From Harmothoe impar (Eukaryota > Annelida > Polychaeta > Phyllodocida > Polynoidae), in the NCBI GenBank assembly GCA_947462335.1, contig OX381714.1, positions 15,658,618 to 15,722,617 on the forward strand: a stretch of DNA of 64,000 nt, in the 5' to 3' direction. How positions within the stretch are numbered: the stretch's first letter is position 1; each line of letters opens with the position of its first letter. Positions 1-12,131 of the stretch are shown in pieces. Below the pieces are notes generated by a model, which saw only the letters and a list, made by a program, of their open reading frames with translations, searched no databases and was not told the origin of the DNA. Made by a program: the position numbers and the translations under genes.

Positions 1-428
1 AAATAACATGTGGCCCTTTTAAGCTGATTCCGAGAAGGAAAGAAACGGTTAGGCTTTCAAAGGCATCCAGGTAAACAATCATTGCCCTGTATTCTGCTGT
101 GGAAACCTGTGTATTGTTGACTGTGTGGGTTTTATCTGAAAAGTCAGAGTCATGTTGTTTTTAGAATAAAACATTTAATGGAGTACACAGCGGAGCGGTG
201 TAACGACAAATGGCCTGCCATTATGTTCATTAAAAGGAGAAGATGGCTAAGCCATAAGTGACACTCCGGAATAATGTTTCACTTCCATGAGAAATGATGT
301 TGCATCGTAAAACATTCGCTTGGTGACATCTCAATTTGAAACTGTTCTTCATAGAAGTAACAGAATGTTGATCTTATTAATCAAAATTCGGATGTTTTCC
401 ATGCTTTTGAGACAGAGCCATATGTATG
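1..428. other. Non-coding, no feature recognised
   Basis: Unique AT-leaning sequence. No splice-flanked open frame, repeat end or RNA gene was seen. The minus-strand frame of 98 codons that overlaps the right end is mostly inside the neighbouring MITE. Confidence 0.5.
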
Positions 429-430
429 TA

Positions 431-637
431 CTGTAAACATACTTTATTTCGCGCTGTACATATTTTCGCGATTTTCGCGGGAATGAAAATTCGCGAAAAT
501 AAGTACAGAGCGAATATTTATCCAGTATAGGTACAGAACTACCATATTTCAAAATGCGCGAATTTAAATATGCGCGAAATTGTACTTTATGGTGAATTCG
601 CGAAAATATACATGCGCAAAATAAAGTACGTTTACAG
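431..637. mobile_element. MITE with CTGTAAAC ends and TA target duplication (Tc1/mariner-like)
   Basis: A 207-bp element bounded by CTGTAAAC and GTTTACAG, with TA on both sides (429-430 and 638-639). The inverted ends continue inward for about 45 bp with few mismatches (ACTTTATTT, then GCGC, then TATTTTCGCGA). The interior is rich in TTTTCGCG / CGCGAAAA blocks, some palindromic on their own. No coding capacity. TA duplication with short inverted ends is typical of Tc1/mariner-mobilised MITEs, so the superfamily is an inference from the ends alone. Confidence 0.8.
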
Positions 638-639
638 TA

Positions 640-1939
640 TACCAAGCATATTCACAAAGCACTAAACATATCCAGATATCAACAAACATTCAACATATAG
701 AGATACAATCCTCACTGATGAGTCCTAACAATCTAAGGACATTAATGGTAGAATACAAGATGTAGCTTAGATACTGGGATGTTTATTCACACTCTGGTGT
801 CCTAGAATGGGCCGATGATAATGGATTCAACAATGAAACACGGCGATTAATTTCCTTGAGAACAAATGCTCCCTACCAGTTGGCAGACTGATATTAGCCT
901 AGGACACTGAGAATTTGACTTGATGTCTTTTTGACTTCTCCTTGTCTAGAGGTGGTCGGCTGTAGTCACTCATTCCTTCTTTTATCGCTCAGAGAGTGCT
1001 CAGATCACTGAGTGTAATTCCAGGGTTTGATTAGAATCATTTGTCGCCAATTCCCTCTTCCCACCTAAAAAGTGCAGCCCTTGCAGGCTGCTTTACAGGC
1101 CTTTGCAGCCAGGTTTTGCAGGCTTTTGCAGTCGCCAGAGTCATTGAGGAGATCAAACATCCCCACTTTACCCATCAAAGCCAGCCCACCAGTATGTTTC
1201 TGAAAGGGAATGGGTCTCAGTTTTTCATCCTAACAGATTGTCCCTTCCGCATGGAGGGACTTGGTATAATTTCTGAAATCACTCACCGCCTGCCTTGGCT
1301 TAGTCGCTTTGATGCCTCCTTCCAGAATCAATGTTTGTGTTTTCACTTCATAAACCATTATAACCAGAGTGACAGGCACAGAGGCTTCACTTGAGGATAC
1401 TTTCCATTGATATAGGCCCTCCTGGTGCATCTGCGGCTGGCAGGGCTCAGCTTTATGATTATGTCGACGATTTCATGGAGGAAACTTCACAAACAAAGTT
1501 TTGGCCTTGAAATGCAAGTCACTTTTGATCGCATAGAGCCACCAATTGTCCATCTGTTTTGTGGGTATACATGCATTGTATGTACATGCATGAATTCATA
1601 CAGAAATTCACACAAAGGGAATACCCATTTAGGAGATATTAGAACAAACAATTATACTTTGCTATATGTATTACCAAAAATCTATGCCTAATTGCTCTGA
1701 AGAGTTCAGCAAAGCGGTTTGAGGTCAAAATAACTTGTCACTGATGACATTGACATGCAATCATTCAATGGTACATAACTATTGCACAGTGTATTCACAA
1801 TTTTGAGAGTAACATATAACGAAAAATAAGTACATTGTACTTCAAGTTTTTCTACATAGTCAGTATTGTTACCGGGAGTGAAAATAATCCCAAGTGTATT
1901 ACCCAGAAGTCCTCATGACAGCAAGCCTCAGGAATACTT
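640..1939. other. Non-coding stretch with a short TTTGCAG-rich patch
   Basis: Around 1081-1133 the word TTGCAG/TTTGCAG recurs about five times, with intervening ACAGGC and GCAGGC; this may be a small degenerate tandem array. A 117-codon frame at 1041-1394 has no recognisable domain and overlaps a frame on the other strand, so I do not call it a gene. Confidence 0.4.
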
Positions 1940-1944
1940 CCTCT

Positions 1945-2011
1945 TGATTGGCCGGTTGATGCCAGTGTCGCTCAAGCGGCCAAACCGCGAACTAAAAACC
2001 AAGATGGCGGC
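1945..2011 (+). promoter_or_regulatory. Promoter-like cluster: inverted CCAAT box and YY1/initiator motif
   Basis: TGATTGGC at 1945-1952 is an inverted GCCAATCA (NF-Y type). AAGATGGCGGC at 2001-2011 is a textbook YY1 site, which in animal TATA-less promoters often overlaps the transcription start and initiator ATG. The ATG inside it (2004) opens a 29-codon frame beginning MAAS that ends at 2093. It could be a first coding exon using the GTAACT at 2083 as donor, but nothing confirms that. Motif co-occurrence is observed; promoter function is inferred. Confidence 0.35.
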
Positions 2012-2093
2012 TTCATGCTCCAGATGGTATGGTGCATCTGGCAAACATAACCTGACACAATGTGGGAAGACTGAAGCTGGTAACTGTCGATAA

Positions 2094-5000
2094 TATTGAA
2101 CACTTAACATGCTTACGGAGCCGGAGACAGCGGCAGTATAAGAAGGGGACGGGGGAGAAGCATAAAACAAAAACACTACTCATAGGAACCAATAAAGTGA
2201 TGTCTGAACGCATTGGGGACATGAACAACTCAGATGAGTTACTCATGGTATTGTGAGCAGTTCTCCCAAGTACTCAGCTCCCGTGTGTACAGTAGATATA
2301 TACAATGTCAGCAATCCTTACAATACTATTGATTGGTTTTTGAAGGTTTATTAGGTCTCTGGTTAGAATGCAATCTGAATGTGAAATACCATCCAATGGT
2401 GAAATTGGCTGAACTGCTGAAAATAGACTCCGATGGACTGAGCCCCTTAATTGAGTATCTACCTGGAACGTTGCTGTAAGGCTGGTGAATTGAAATGGAA
2501 GCAAACATCTTATAGTAGGCATACTCGGGAAAAAAAGAGGAGAGAACGGAAAGGGGGTAGCATAGGTCCTTCAGCTCGGCATGAAGGGGACCGAGTGTAG
2601 GTGATAGGGCATGCTTTGGAAGCCTCCACCCAAGCGGACAGCCTAATTTCTCAGTGGTTGGACTAACATGCTGAAAAGGGAGAAGAACAAGCAAGACCTC
2701 AACCCCTGGTTCTATACCCAACCCTAAGCCCCTTTGTATGGAAACATAGGCGGGTAGAGGAGATGGATCGGGTGGAGAGGTGATAGCAGTAGCCAATACA
2801 AGGCCCTGATAGTTGGATGGTTTGTGGCCGGTTCCTATTGCTTACACGGCAGGATTTGATACGGTTGCCAGGGTGGGGAGGGATGGTAAATCTTTCTGCG
2901 CTCATAGGAATTAATTCCCAGAGTCTACCCAGGCGTATTGCATGGCATGGGGGTTTTCTGTGCGCCGATCAAAGCTACTTTTGTTACTGTATCAGTATCT
3001 GTTCTGGGTTGGATCCCACCCCCTTTCCCAGTTCCCTCCCCCAGCCCCCCCCCCCCCTCCAGTGTCCCCCTCCAATGCCCCCCCTCCAGTGTCTTGCATG
3101 GATAGAGCGCCCCCTGTTTGCGCTGGAGGAGTAGATACAAGCACCTACACTAATGGTTTCCCCGCCGCCTCCCTCCCTACACTCTCCAGATGAAAAGTAT
3201 CAAAGCACCCGGCCCGGAAAATGAGCAACTCACAGATGCTCGTCTTGTGTGTCCCAATGCAAAGCCGGCCCAGGAATGACTATTGACAGACGCAGTGAAA
3301 ACCGATCAGCTCCTGGACTAGCTGGCTGGTTTGTGCCCCCATCCCCCTCCCCCACCCCCTGTCCCCCACCATTCACTGTTTGCGTTTCGGTATTAGCCAT
3401 GGTATTGGCTGTCAGGCGCTCGCAGCGACACCCAGTGGGGCACTCAGACAATTGGACAACATGGCGGCGCCCATAGACCCCCATGAAGACAGCCATCGAC
3501 ATGAAACCCTTCCCAGAAATCATCATCTCTTGTTCTGGACTGCTTGGATAGGCAGGAGTGGAATTGGACATACAAGGAGAGTGGTCGGACAGTGAGCACT
3601 ATGACTATTGGACCAATAAGGATTGATGACGATATGTTTCCTTTTTGCCTCTTTGAGAGCACCCCCTTGTCACTATGTTTCGAATTTTCTAATCAAAATA
3701 TAAAAACTCAATAATGATTTGTCTAAAATTCCTATCCTATCCACGTAATTGACTGATAACGTCAATTTAGGACGTTCTCATAATCATTCTTTCAGAACGG
3801 CCAATGTACTTCTGATCCGTCCTCTGACTTTGACCAATTTCTTTGGTCTGTATACAAATGTATGAATGCCTGTCTATCCAATAAAGATATGTTTAGCTAC
3901 ATCGGCCATTTACCCATACCAAAACCATTGCTCTAGCATTCCCTTTTTGCCTTTTCTTTCCTTTCGGAAGCTTTCCACTTACCCAAAAATGCAGAGGCAA
4001 GTCTGAGCTCTTCATCTCGATTTAACTCAATGAGTAGAGCAAAGGAACTGAGGGATAGACCTGCAAGAGGTCTGAAGAGTCAGGATAGGGATTGGGGTGG
4101 TGGTGGGTAGAGTGGGGGGAGGAAGCCCAAGCCCCTCTTTCAGAGCCGCCCAACGGTCTTCAGGCGCTCCTTGCGCATTGATACGATAGTTGATGGGCCG
4201 GTGAAGTGGCAGCGGGCGACAGAAAGTAGTCCCCGCAAGTAATCCCGGCGACAGTGGTATCAGTGCGCCCGGCGGGCCGGTACTGGTTACAATGACCCTC
4301 CAGCCTTACCATCCGGGCATCTCCGCCAGGAGGATTGCCGGCACAGAGACTGGAGGAGTCTGAGATGAAGATGCACAAAACGTCTGGCAATCCTTTTCTC
4401 CAACAGATGAGCACTTGTCCTTTGGACTGCAATCTATGGCCTCCGGGCCCTATCAGCCAAGCACCGTGTTGAGAGGGTGGCTTTGGGGCAGTGCTGAGTA
4501 GAGACTTTCTATATAAAGGGACATACCTCCCCCCTCCACTGTGAGGAGTTGAAGAGTGTGTCCCCTTGACTAGTCCCATTGTAACACCCCACCACCATGC
4601 ACCTCCACAGGCTGTCACTGAACGTCTCCCATATCACCAGCAATTCAACATTAAACCACATCATTAAAATGAATCCATTTAGACATTATTTTTTATCATC
4701 TATAATCCCCACGTGTTGGAAATATAACTCTCCCTTAGTACTCAAATAGCAGTGCGTGACTAAGAACTATGAAAGGGGAATTAGGATATTTGCCTTGATA
4801 GTACCATCAAATCTGGCTCTGGCCCTTGGCACTCTTTGCCTACATGTTAACGCTGGCGCCAGAGGAGGGTGTACTCCATTCTAGATCATGAGGGGGGCAA
4901 ACATTTAAACCCCTGGTTTTGTGAGCTAAGATCCTGGACTTAGTTGGAGTGGAGAGAATGAGGGTACTTGAGTGGGTTGACACAATAGTGATGGGAGTAG

Positions 5001-5545
5001 GAGATTTTTGGTCTGGGTCGTGGGGCATCTTGAGGGGACATGTTTCAAAGATGCGGGCAGGGGTTGTAGAAGGTCACCAGAACTGAAATTGTGGTATGTA
5101 TAATGCCACATAAAAGAAATCTTTATGAATCCTACGTTTTTCATTTCGCATAATATGGGCTTCTCAGGTAAGCCACATCAATAGGTCCAATGATAGATTG
5201 AAATGATCTTAAAAAGCTAATCTTCATACTTTATAGAATTTGAACAAGACAGCTATTTTCACTTTTAGTGTATACTATAAATATGGACTTCAACAGTAAG
5301 CCACACCCATGGCTACATTTAGTAACGTTACATCAGGCTTCAGTGTAATATGGGCTCAAAACCAATAATGCCAAATGTAGTTCTTTACTCCATCTAAAAG
5401 CCCACCTTCAGCTACCTCTTATTGAGACTTGTCCTGTGCAGGTATTGCTACTAGTGTCCCTCCCCACCTGTATGTCCTGGTGGCACGCACAGTAAACCTA
5501 TGCCCATACACAAATACACCCTACCTCAGCCACCCCAGTCACTAA
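2094..5545. other. Long stretch without a supportable gene
   Basis: Contains a C-rich low-complexity block (about 3035-3105, with a 12-13 C run near 3047), another ATGGCGGCGCC (YY1-like) at about 3463, and a G-rich patch at 4085-4125. A 152-codon minus-strand frame (4160-4618) has no domain I recognise and no splice or promoter context. Near 5155-5305 there is a loose direct repeat (ATATGG, CTTC, AGTAAGCCAC). Confidence 0.4.
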
Positions 5546-5786
5546 CCCTCTAAGGGCCCCATACTGCTTTAATGTACCTCCTCCTTTGTCGTCATGATGC
5601 ACGACTGCCCGGTGAGTAACTCGCCGGTGCTGCATCCATGCTGACTCTTCGGGAGTGTATCAACCCAATACATGATTTTGGTATGATGCTTGATTGCATC
5701 CTTGGTGACTTACTCGTCAAGGCTGCATTTATGCATCATGAAGATAGAGAGAACAATGCTTTAAAGCACTATGCGGCCCTAAAGGG
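5546..5786 (+). mobile_element. Cloverleaf TTAA MITE, copy 1
   Basis: Member of the window's main repeat family. Family layout: terminal inverted repeat beginning CCCTTTAAGGGCCGCATAG; an inner arm with CTTTAATGCATTATGCCC; GTCGTCATGATGCATGAATG leading into hairpin 1 (arms GCAGCCCTGGCGAGT); a short central hairpin (CCGACCC...GGGTCGG) whose spacer reads GGGAGTGTATCAACCC; hairpin 2; then the mirror-image right end. Strand is set by the central spacer. This copy is full length; hairpin 1 has a shortened right arm. Flanks are CTAA and ATAA rather than perfect TTAA. No coding capacity. Confidence 0.85.
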
Positions 5787-6587
5787 ATAACCACCAACCA
5801 TACTCCCACCACCTCTTTCATCTTTCTTGTGTTTTCATGTCTCGACAGTGGTGCATGCAAATGAAAGTTTTACAAAAAAGACTTTCTTCTTACCAGCACC
5901 CTCCCCTTGTCTGATCCTCAGGCACAGTATGGATTGGAGTTCTATAGTAGACGGGACAGAAATACTATACCTGTGATGTTCACATGTATCAGATCATGCA
6001 TATAGCTATATATGTCCTGTATAAAAGCTGATGTGTTGGAAATAAATTTGGAATATCAGCATGCAATGTATTTCCGGTATGCCATTTTATCATTGAAGCA
6101 CCCTGAAACTTCACCCGCCAAAAAAAACAACATTGAACTAAATAAGTATTTCTATTTAGCCACACCTTACTCATTCTCACTGCAGAGGAAATACTTGTTG
6201 GGTCTCTTTAGAAATGAACGTATTTCCAGCTAACAAAAGTATGCTATTTTACGTCAAAATAACGTTTTTGATGTTAAGCAGTTTGGCTATAATAAGGAGC
6301 CATAGAGAAACGTTTTGAAACGTCGTATAACGTTTTTAGCTGGGTTGCTATTGCATTGTGCCCCACATTGACGTAGTATGTCAGAGATGTCAGTTAACAG
6401 GGACCTCCCAGTTACAGTAACAAACATGAGACACCTAGACTCCAAACTAAAATGCTGCATATTAGTCCAAGCTGCCCTCCCCGACAGCTGTCTAGGTAAT
6501 TTGTCAGGTGTAAAATCCAACACCTACAAGCCCCAGGAGGGTCTCAGTTCCTCCTGTTGGTACCTTAGAAGCCATAGACTTCCATGG
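5787..6587. other. Non-coding gap between repeats
   Basis: No gene, repeat end or RNA signature recognised. Contains paired ACGTTTT words near 6260-6335 (AACGTTTTTGATG, AACGTTTTGAAACG, AACGTTTTTAGC) without a clear tandem period. Confidence 0.35.
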
Positions 6588-6807
6588 TCCTTTAAGGCCG
6601 TGTATATTACTTTAATGCATTATGCCCTACATAGTCATGATGCTTGAATGCAGACATTGTGAGTCTATAGCTGCATTCATGCATCATGACGCCCATTTAG
6701 GAGTGTATCAACCCGTGAGATCAACATCATGCATCAATTTGGCTACTTCTGTGCATCATGTCGACAATGAGTATAGCATATTAAAGTACCATGCGGTCCT
6801 TAAAGGG
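6588..6807 (+). mobile_element. Cloverleaf TTAA MITE, copy 2
   Basis: Left end reads TCCTTTAAGG (first base mutated), right end CCTTAAAGGG followed by TTAG. The central spacer AGGAGTGTATCAACCC is intact. Hairpin 1 is strongly diverged (GCAGACATTGTGAGTC) and hairpin 2 has lost most of its arms, so this looks like an older copy. Confidence 0.8.
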
Positions 6808-8464
6808 TTAGGGCTGCCCCATTTATTGGTACTAACCCAGGGCCTGTTAGTAAGAGCATTGCTCTGACATTGGGCTGTCATGTCGTGGAGTCATATTGCT
6901 GGTTTCCACCCTTCCTCCACCAGACTCTGACACCTCCCCCACCCCCTCTCACCCCACACCTGCACACCTTGAGACAGACCTCCTCCAGGGTGTGGGCAAC
7001 ACATCGTATTGTGTACGAGTGGTTAGGCAGGCCATGTGGATTCAATTGTCAGGGGGTGGGTGCTGTTCAGTACACAGGGGTTCTACCTCACCCTTGGGCC
7101 CACACACCTATAAACATTTTACCTCCACAAGAATGGTGCAATGACCCTGTCTGCCAGACTTGTTCTTTTAATCTTTTGGCTTACAAAGAAAAGGCATGGA
7201 ACTGTTTGTTATACATTTTAAAGATAAATATGTGGATGGGATTTACGGGATGATCGATGATAAAATGTATGAATGATAATTAGTTATGCTATACTTCCCA
7301 CGTGTAGCTATATAGTAAAAGCCCATAGTATGCACAGGTGGGTTCAATGAAAGAGGTAGCCAGCTGGTCATTGATTTTAAATACAGAGTGACTACTCCCT
7401 GTATTTACTCCTACACTCACACTATACACACATAATAAAGTAAATCTAGATCAAGTACATTCAAGGGCCCTCCCCATTGAGAGACTATATGGATTGGGCA
7501 GGGATCGATCTCCATCTGTTAAAACTTGACATCATGTGAATAACAGAGACCTGGAGGTTATTGCATTGCGCCCTATGGGGTTGGATTTTAATCAAACTAA
7601 TGCAAAGTGTGCAGGAAGATCTCTGTATGTAGATGTTATGCATGCTGCAGTATAAGACATCGAGTAAGATCCATTTTATTCTATGCTCCCTCTGCTCTGC
7701 CTGAGCCAGATAGCATGTGTAAGGTTATCTTATTGTTTGTGAACACAAGTCATGGAAGGACAGGGCAGTACAGGATAAGGCTAAAAACGAGTGTGTTTCA
7801 GGCAACCCGATACCCTAGAAAACAAGACTGAAATTTATGTTCGCTTTGGAAAAGATAATATTTTAGGCTGTTTTGATTAGATTTGATGGTCCCCTAGTCG
7901 AGGGTGCAATCTACTATGTCGTGAGGCAATTTCCAGGTATCGTGTGGCCTGAGCAGAGGACATCGTTTTTGCTTCCTCGTCCAATTTCTAGGGCATCTAT
8001 ACAGTTTTCATGCAGAAACTCTAATCTGATATTTGGATAGATTTCTCCTCCTATTTTAATTCCCTATGTGGAGGGAAGAAACTCCTATATGCTGGACTTC
8101 CCTTTGTGTTTCTATTGCCCATACCAGGTTCTTATTCCCTCATGCCCTCAAGTTGCCACAAGAAACCCTGGATCCCGTTATTTAAATCCAGCTCAAAGAA
8201 GGAATGAAAGCTTTTAATTCTTTCATTAAGGCTCCTTCAAAAATCACATTATCCTTAAGATAAAGCTTTTAGGGAAAGCCGTGCTCCTGTCCAGCATGAC
8301 CAGCATGATGGAAATAACAGTTTTACCTCCTGGCTATCTTTTTGCGGGATAGCCTTATTGGATGTCAAGGATGTGAAAGTTTGTCAGTTGTACACATAGA
8401 AGTATCACATGGCAGGAGTCAACAGAAGCCAGCCATGGATCTGGCCAGGTAGAATAATGGTTAA
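6808..8464. other. Non-coding gap
   Basis: A C-rich patch at 6935-6965 and several short frames up to 127 codons that overlap each other on the same strand. None has a domain or splice context. The 7840-8300 part is AT-rich and repeat-free. Confidence 0.35.
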
Positions 8465-8680
8465 CCCTCTATGGGGAATATATACTGCTTTAATGCATTG
8501 AGTTCTGAGTACTGAATTTGCAGAAAATCATAGATGCATAATTATGGCGTTTTTCATGAAGTGTCCATTATCGACATGCTCCATGAATGGAGCCCTTGCG
8601 AGTTACCTGCCAGGGCTACTTTCATGTCTTATACTGATAAAGGGTAGATTACATTAATGCAATATGTGGCCTTTAAAGGG
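8465..8680. mobile_element. Cloverleaf TTAA MITE, copy 3 (perfect TTAA duplication)
   Basis: TTAA at 8461-8464 directly precedes CCCTC, and TTAA at 8681-8684 directly follows AAAGGG. This is the clearest target-site duplication in the family. The left hairpin is decayed; the right keeps GCCCTTGCGAGTTACC and the mirrored CCAGGGC. The central spacer is lost, so orientation is undefined. Confidence 0.85.
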
Positions 8681-9045
8681 TTAAAGTCACCAGCTAACAT
8701 TCGTCATGTTTCTGTATGGCAAATTCTATGTATGACGAGGAAAACAAGGGGTACCATATTCCAGGAAGAGAAGCCAATGGGGCTCCCAGTATCTATCTTT
8801 AACTATAAGAAACCTCTTCTCACACACTTCTAGGAATTCCCCAGGGATGTATTCTGCATATTGCATATATAAATCGGAAGTGGGTATGATTACGCAGTGG
8901 TAGTAAGTTACCTAGCTGCACTAGTAAATGAGTACATATTGTTCCCTTTGCCTCTGATTCTTGCTTCACTTATGTCTATATGCTTTCTCTGTATTTTATT
9001 TGCCTGTCTCCTCCTTCTCTCTGTGTTATTTAAAATCCCTTCCCT

Positions 9046-9137
9046 GTGAGTTTCTCTCTCTGTCCCTGTCTCTGCCTCTCCTTCTCTCTTGGTTTCTGTC
9101 TCACTCTCTCTGTCTGTCTCTGTCTCTCCCCCCCCTC

Positions 9138-9192
<55 letters not shown>

Positions 9193-9335
9193 GTCTCTCT
9201 GTCTCTCTGTCTCTCTCTCTCACACAGACTCTCTCTCTCACTCACTCACTCTCTCTGTGTTTTTCTCTGTATCTCACTCTCTGTCTCTGTCATTATCTGA
9301 CTCTCTGTCTCTGTCTCTGTCTCTCCATTGGTCCT
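9046..9335. repeat. (CTCTGT)n / (CT)n microsatellite block
   Basis: About 290 bp of pyrimidine-rich simple sequence on the + strand, built from CTCTCT, CTGTCT and short CACT units, with a C run at about 9128-9135. The frames across it encode Leu/Ser/Cys/Val strings on one strand and Arg/Glu strings on the other; these are artefacts of the repeat. Confidence 0.95.
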
Positions 9336-11540
9336 GTCCTGGCTGTCTCTGCCCACAGACCCTCCTCCTTCACAGCCTCCTTGCCACCACAAAGACCACT
9401 GCCCTCCCAGGCTATGATTGGTGTTTGCCCTTCTAGCCCTGCCCCAGCCAGGAAGGCAATGACAGAGGCTGGGCCTGACCGGGGCCACACCTCCTGCCGA
9501 TCCATAAAGATGGCCTTCTGGCCAGCAATCACCTTAAGCTGAAGGCAAGCAGGGGAGGGGTATGTGTGTGTTGTATTGGAGATGTGGACATTGCTATATT
9601 TCATCCAGACCCAAAGTAGTGCTGATATTAATAGCTGTAGCAATAGCAGGCAACTGGTGTAGCAACGTCTAGCATTGGACAGTGATAGATACCACTAAGC
9701 TCCTACTGAGCAGTTATTGAAACCTCTATAAACCTATCTATTTCTGCTAAGTATCATGATGCATTATCTTTTAAATTACTCAAATATCATTAGCTCCACA
9801 GTCTCTGAAGTAGACCATTGTACATTATGTAGTGTCGAAAATACACATTTAGATCTGAATTCGTCATACAAACTTAATGGCTTGAGAAGTGCAGAGAGGT
9901 GAGAGTGTAGAAGTGGGGAGGTTGCTGGTGATTATTGCCCTGTTGGTGTCAATAGTTGTTGTACACAGCTTCAGGCTTGGGACCAGCACCTACAGGATGT
10001 AGGGTGGAGAGGTGCTCCAGGGGCTGATGGTACCTGGCAAGCGCTGGAGGAGGCTCAGAGGTTTGCTCTGTGTTCATTACTTATGTGATGAGGACAGAAA
10101 TGAATTAGGAAGTAGAAAATATAAACCTACTACAATATTCCTCGTCTGAATAATTCAGCATTGTTTTCTTTTTTTTCTTTTCTAAACAGTCTAGAGCTGG
10201 GCATGAAATGGTAGAATAGTCATGTTTATCATTTGAAAGGAAACATGATATCCATTGGTTCTAGCTTTTATTATCACCATATGGTTAGTGTTGGTATTGC
10301 TGTTGGTCATTTTCTGTGTCATCAAATTGAAGTATCAATTACCCTCATAGCAATCAACAGTTATAATAACAAGCTATAGTTTTCACTTACTTCCTCACCC
10401 CCTGGTTGTGCCAACACCCCCCCTGCTGTCATCCTTCCTGCATGCCCCACCTGGCCGGAATACACACCTGTATACCCCCAGCCAGGTGCGAATCACACGG
10501 CCATTGTCCACACAAGTGCCTTTGCATGACCAGCCCGCCCCTTCACTGAATATCCCACTTTTTCTTCAGAAAAGGGGGAAAACCAAAGCAGAGAACCCCA
10601 CTGAGCGGCCGTCTGAATACCCCTGTGCTTTATAGTGCCTTGAGGTATCACAGTGCAGTCTTTTCAGGGCCCAAAGAACACCCATCTCCGCCCCTGCCTG
10701 GGGAGATGTGTAATTTGGGCATGTGCAGCTTCCTACCCCCCTGGGGGGTTCCTATCAAACCGGTACTTATAGGGGCATGAGCTGTAATTACCGGCTAGGC
10801 CGCTTATTATAAGCGACTAAGATGTGCCTTCTGAGGCAAGGCAATGTGATTTCCTACTTATAACGGGATGCTCTAGCGCCCCCATGATACGACCGAAGCA
10901 CAAATAATATAGCCTTATAATATTTCTATACAAAAATATGAAAAAAATAATAGTATCCACTTAAGGCCAACTATGCTCCTTTTATAGCAATCTGACTCCC
11001 AATTCTGAATAATTATGTGAGAAAATTATGATTATGATCCAAAATGAGTAATATGTAATATGCCTCTCAAATCATTGTTTGCCATTTCCATTCTTAAAGG
11101 GAAACAATTATGAATCTCACCTGGCCCTTCACGTTTATGGTGGCAAGCTGTGCCAACTGATGTTTAAGACATGTTTCCTGTCCAAAGTGAATTTACACTT
11201 TTATATGGCATCCTCCCTTTTATCGCCAGTACATAAAACACACATGAACACGTGCTAGAACACGAGTGTGGTCCCGGCCGAACAATGGGGAGGATAATAA
11301 AAGTGTGTAGAATCAATAGATTGACTATGACAATATTGACAGGCTCCTTTTTCTAGATGGTATGTCCACAATATGAATACAAAGCCAGTGTAGTTTCATA
11401 TGGTTACTTTTATCGATGACGAATCAGATTCTAAACATTACCATTGTGTATGAGGTCACATAATATGACCCGGAGGTATCACTTCAGTTTATTGTGCCTG
11501 TCTATGAGTATTGCTGAATGTTTGCTTACACTTGACTGAA
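9336..11540. other. Long non-coding stretch, possibly intronic
   Basis: No supportable exon. Unique sequence with a T-rich patch at 10165-10185 and a G/C-balanced block at 10390-10760 containing several CACCTG/CAGGTG words. If the splice signal at 11578 is real, this could be intron sequence of a + strand gene. Confidence 0.35.
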
Positions 11541-11586
11541 CGCTAATTAAAATGTATTTTTCTACTTTACTCTTGCAGGTGAGTAT
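11541..11586 (+). promoter_or_regulatory. Juxtaposed splice acceptor and donor (recursive splice site candidate)
   Basis: CTAAT at 11543-11547 is a plausible branch point. A T/C-rich tract follows and ends in CTTGCAG (11572-11578), which is immediately followed by GTGAGTAT (11579-11586). Acceptor fused to a strong donor, with no exon between, is the signature of recursive (ratchet) splicing in very long introns. About 84 bases downstream is a second possible donor (ATCCAG at 11657-11662, then GTACGG). The segment 11579-11662 could therefore be a normal exon or the skipped recursive exon known from vertebrates. Two of its three + strand frames are open, so frame does not decide it. Confidence 0.45.
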
Positions 11587-11674
11587 ACAAGACATGTCCT
11601 TGATCTTGTCAGCCCATGGGTTACTTGGATTTTACGTTGTGCTACCTATTCACAGATCCAGGTACGGTGGTTAA

Positions 11675-12127
11675 GGGGGTATTCCACATGCTACAAATTA
11701 AATGTATCCGCTTCATCCGCCGCTTATGGCCACCGTCCACTAGGCTCTAATCAGCCTCGGCCAGCGTCTATCCTACCAGTTGGATAGCCTGGGAGCAGCC
11801 TGCCATTTTGCCCAATACACATATTTTAATCACCCCTTTGATCCAGACAATAATCTCTTTGTAGTCTGATGTGTATTGCCACTACATGGCTGATTTGCGC
11901 CACCAAACTGGCGCAAAAGTCAAATGCAGCCCTGCTCCCAGCCCATACTTTGGTATTGGGCTGGGAGTTCGAGACTGGGCTCTAATCGATCAAAGTTATA
12001 TAGAAATGTTTGGGCTTAATCAACCAAAGTTCCCCAGTGGACGGTGGCCATTATTTAACAGTAAACGGTGTACCATAAGTGATGAATCAATATCAGTCGG
12101 TAAATTTCACAGCAGTGGAATACCCCC
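11675..12127. mobile_element. TTAA-flanked element with GGGGGTATTCCAC ends
   Basis: A 453-bp element with 13-bp perfect inverted ends (GGGGGTATTCCAC / GTGGAATACCCCC) flanked on both sides by TTAA (11671-11674 and 12128-12131). The interior contains CCTCGGCCAGCGTCTATCCTA (split here as CCTCGGCCAGC, GTCTATCCTA) and an inverted CTCCCAGCCC...GGGCTGGGAG pair around 11934-11970. Parts reappear in reverse orientation at 49826-50408. A frame of 86 codons inside it is chance. TTAA duplication fits piggyBac-type mobilisation, but the terminal bases differ from the cloverleaf family. Confidence 0.75.
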
Positions 12128-12131
12128 TTAA

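Noticed and set aside
8961..9542. 193-codon + strand frame
   Set aside because: Most of it is translated (CTCTGT)n microsatellite; neighbouring frames on both strands are equally open.
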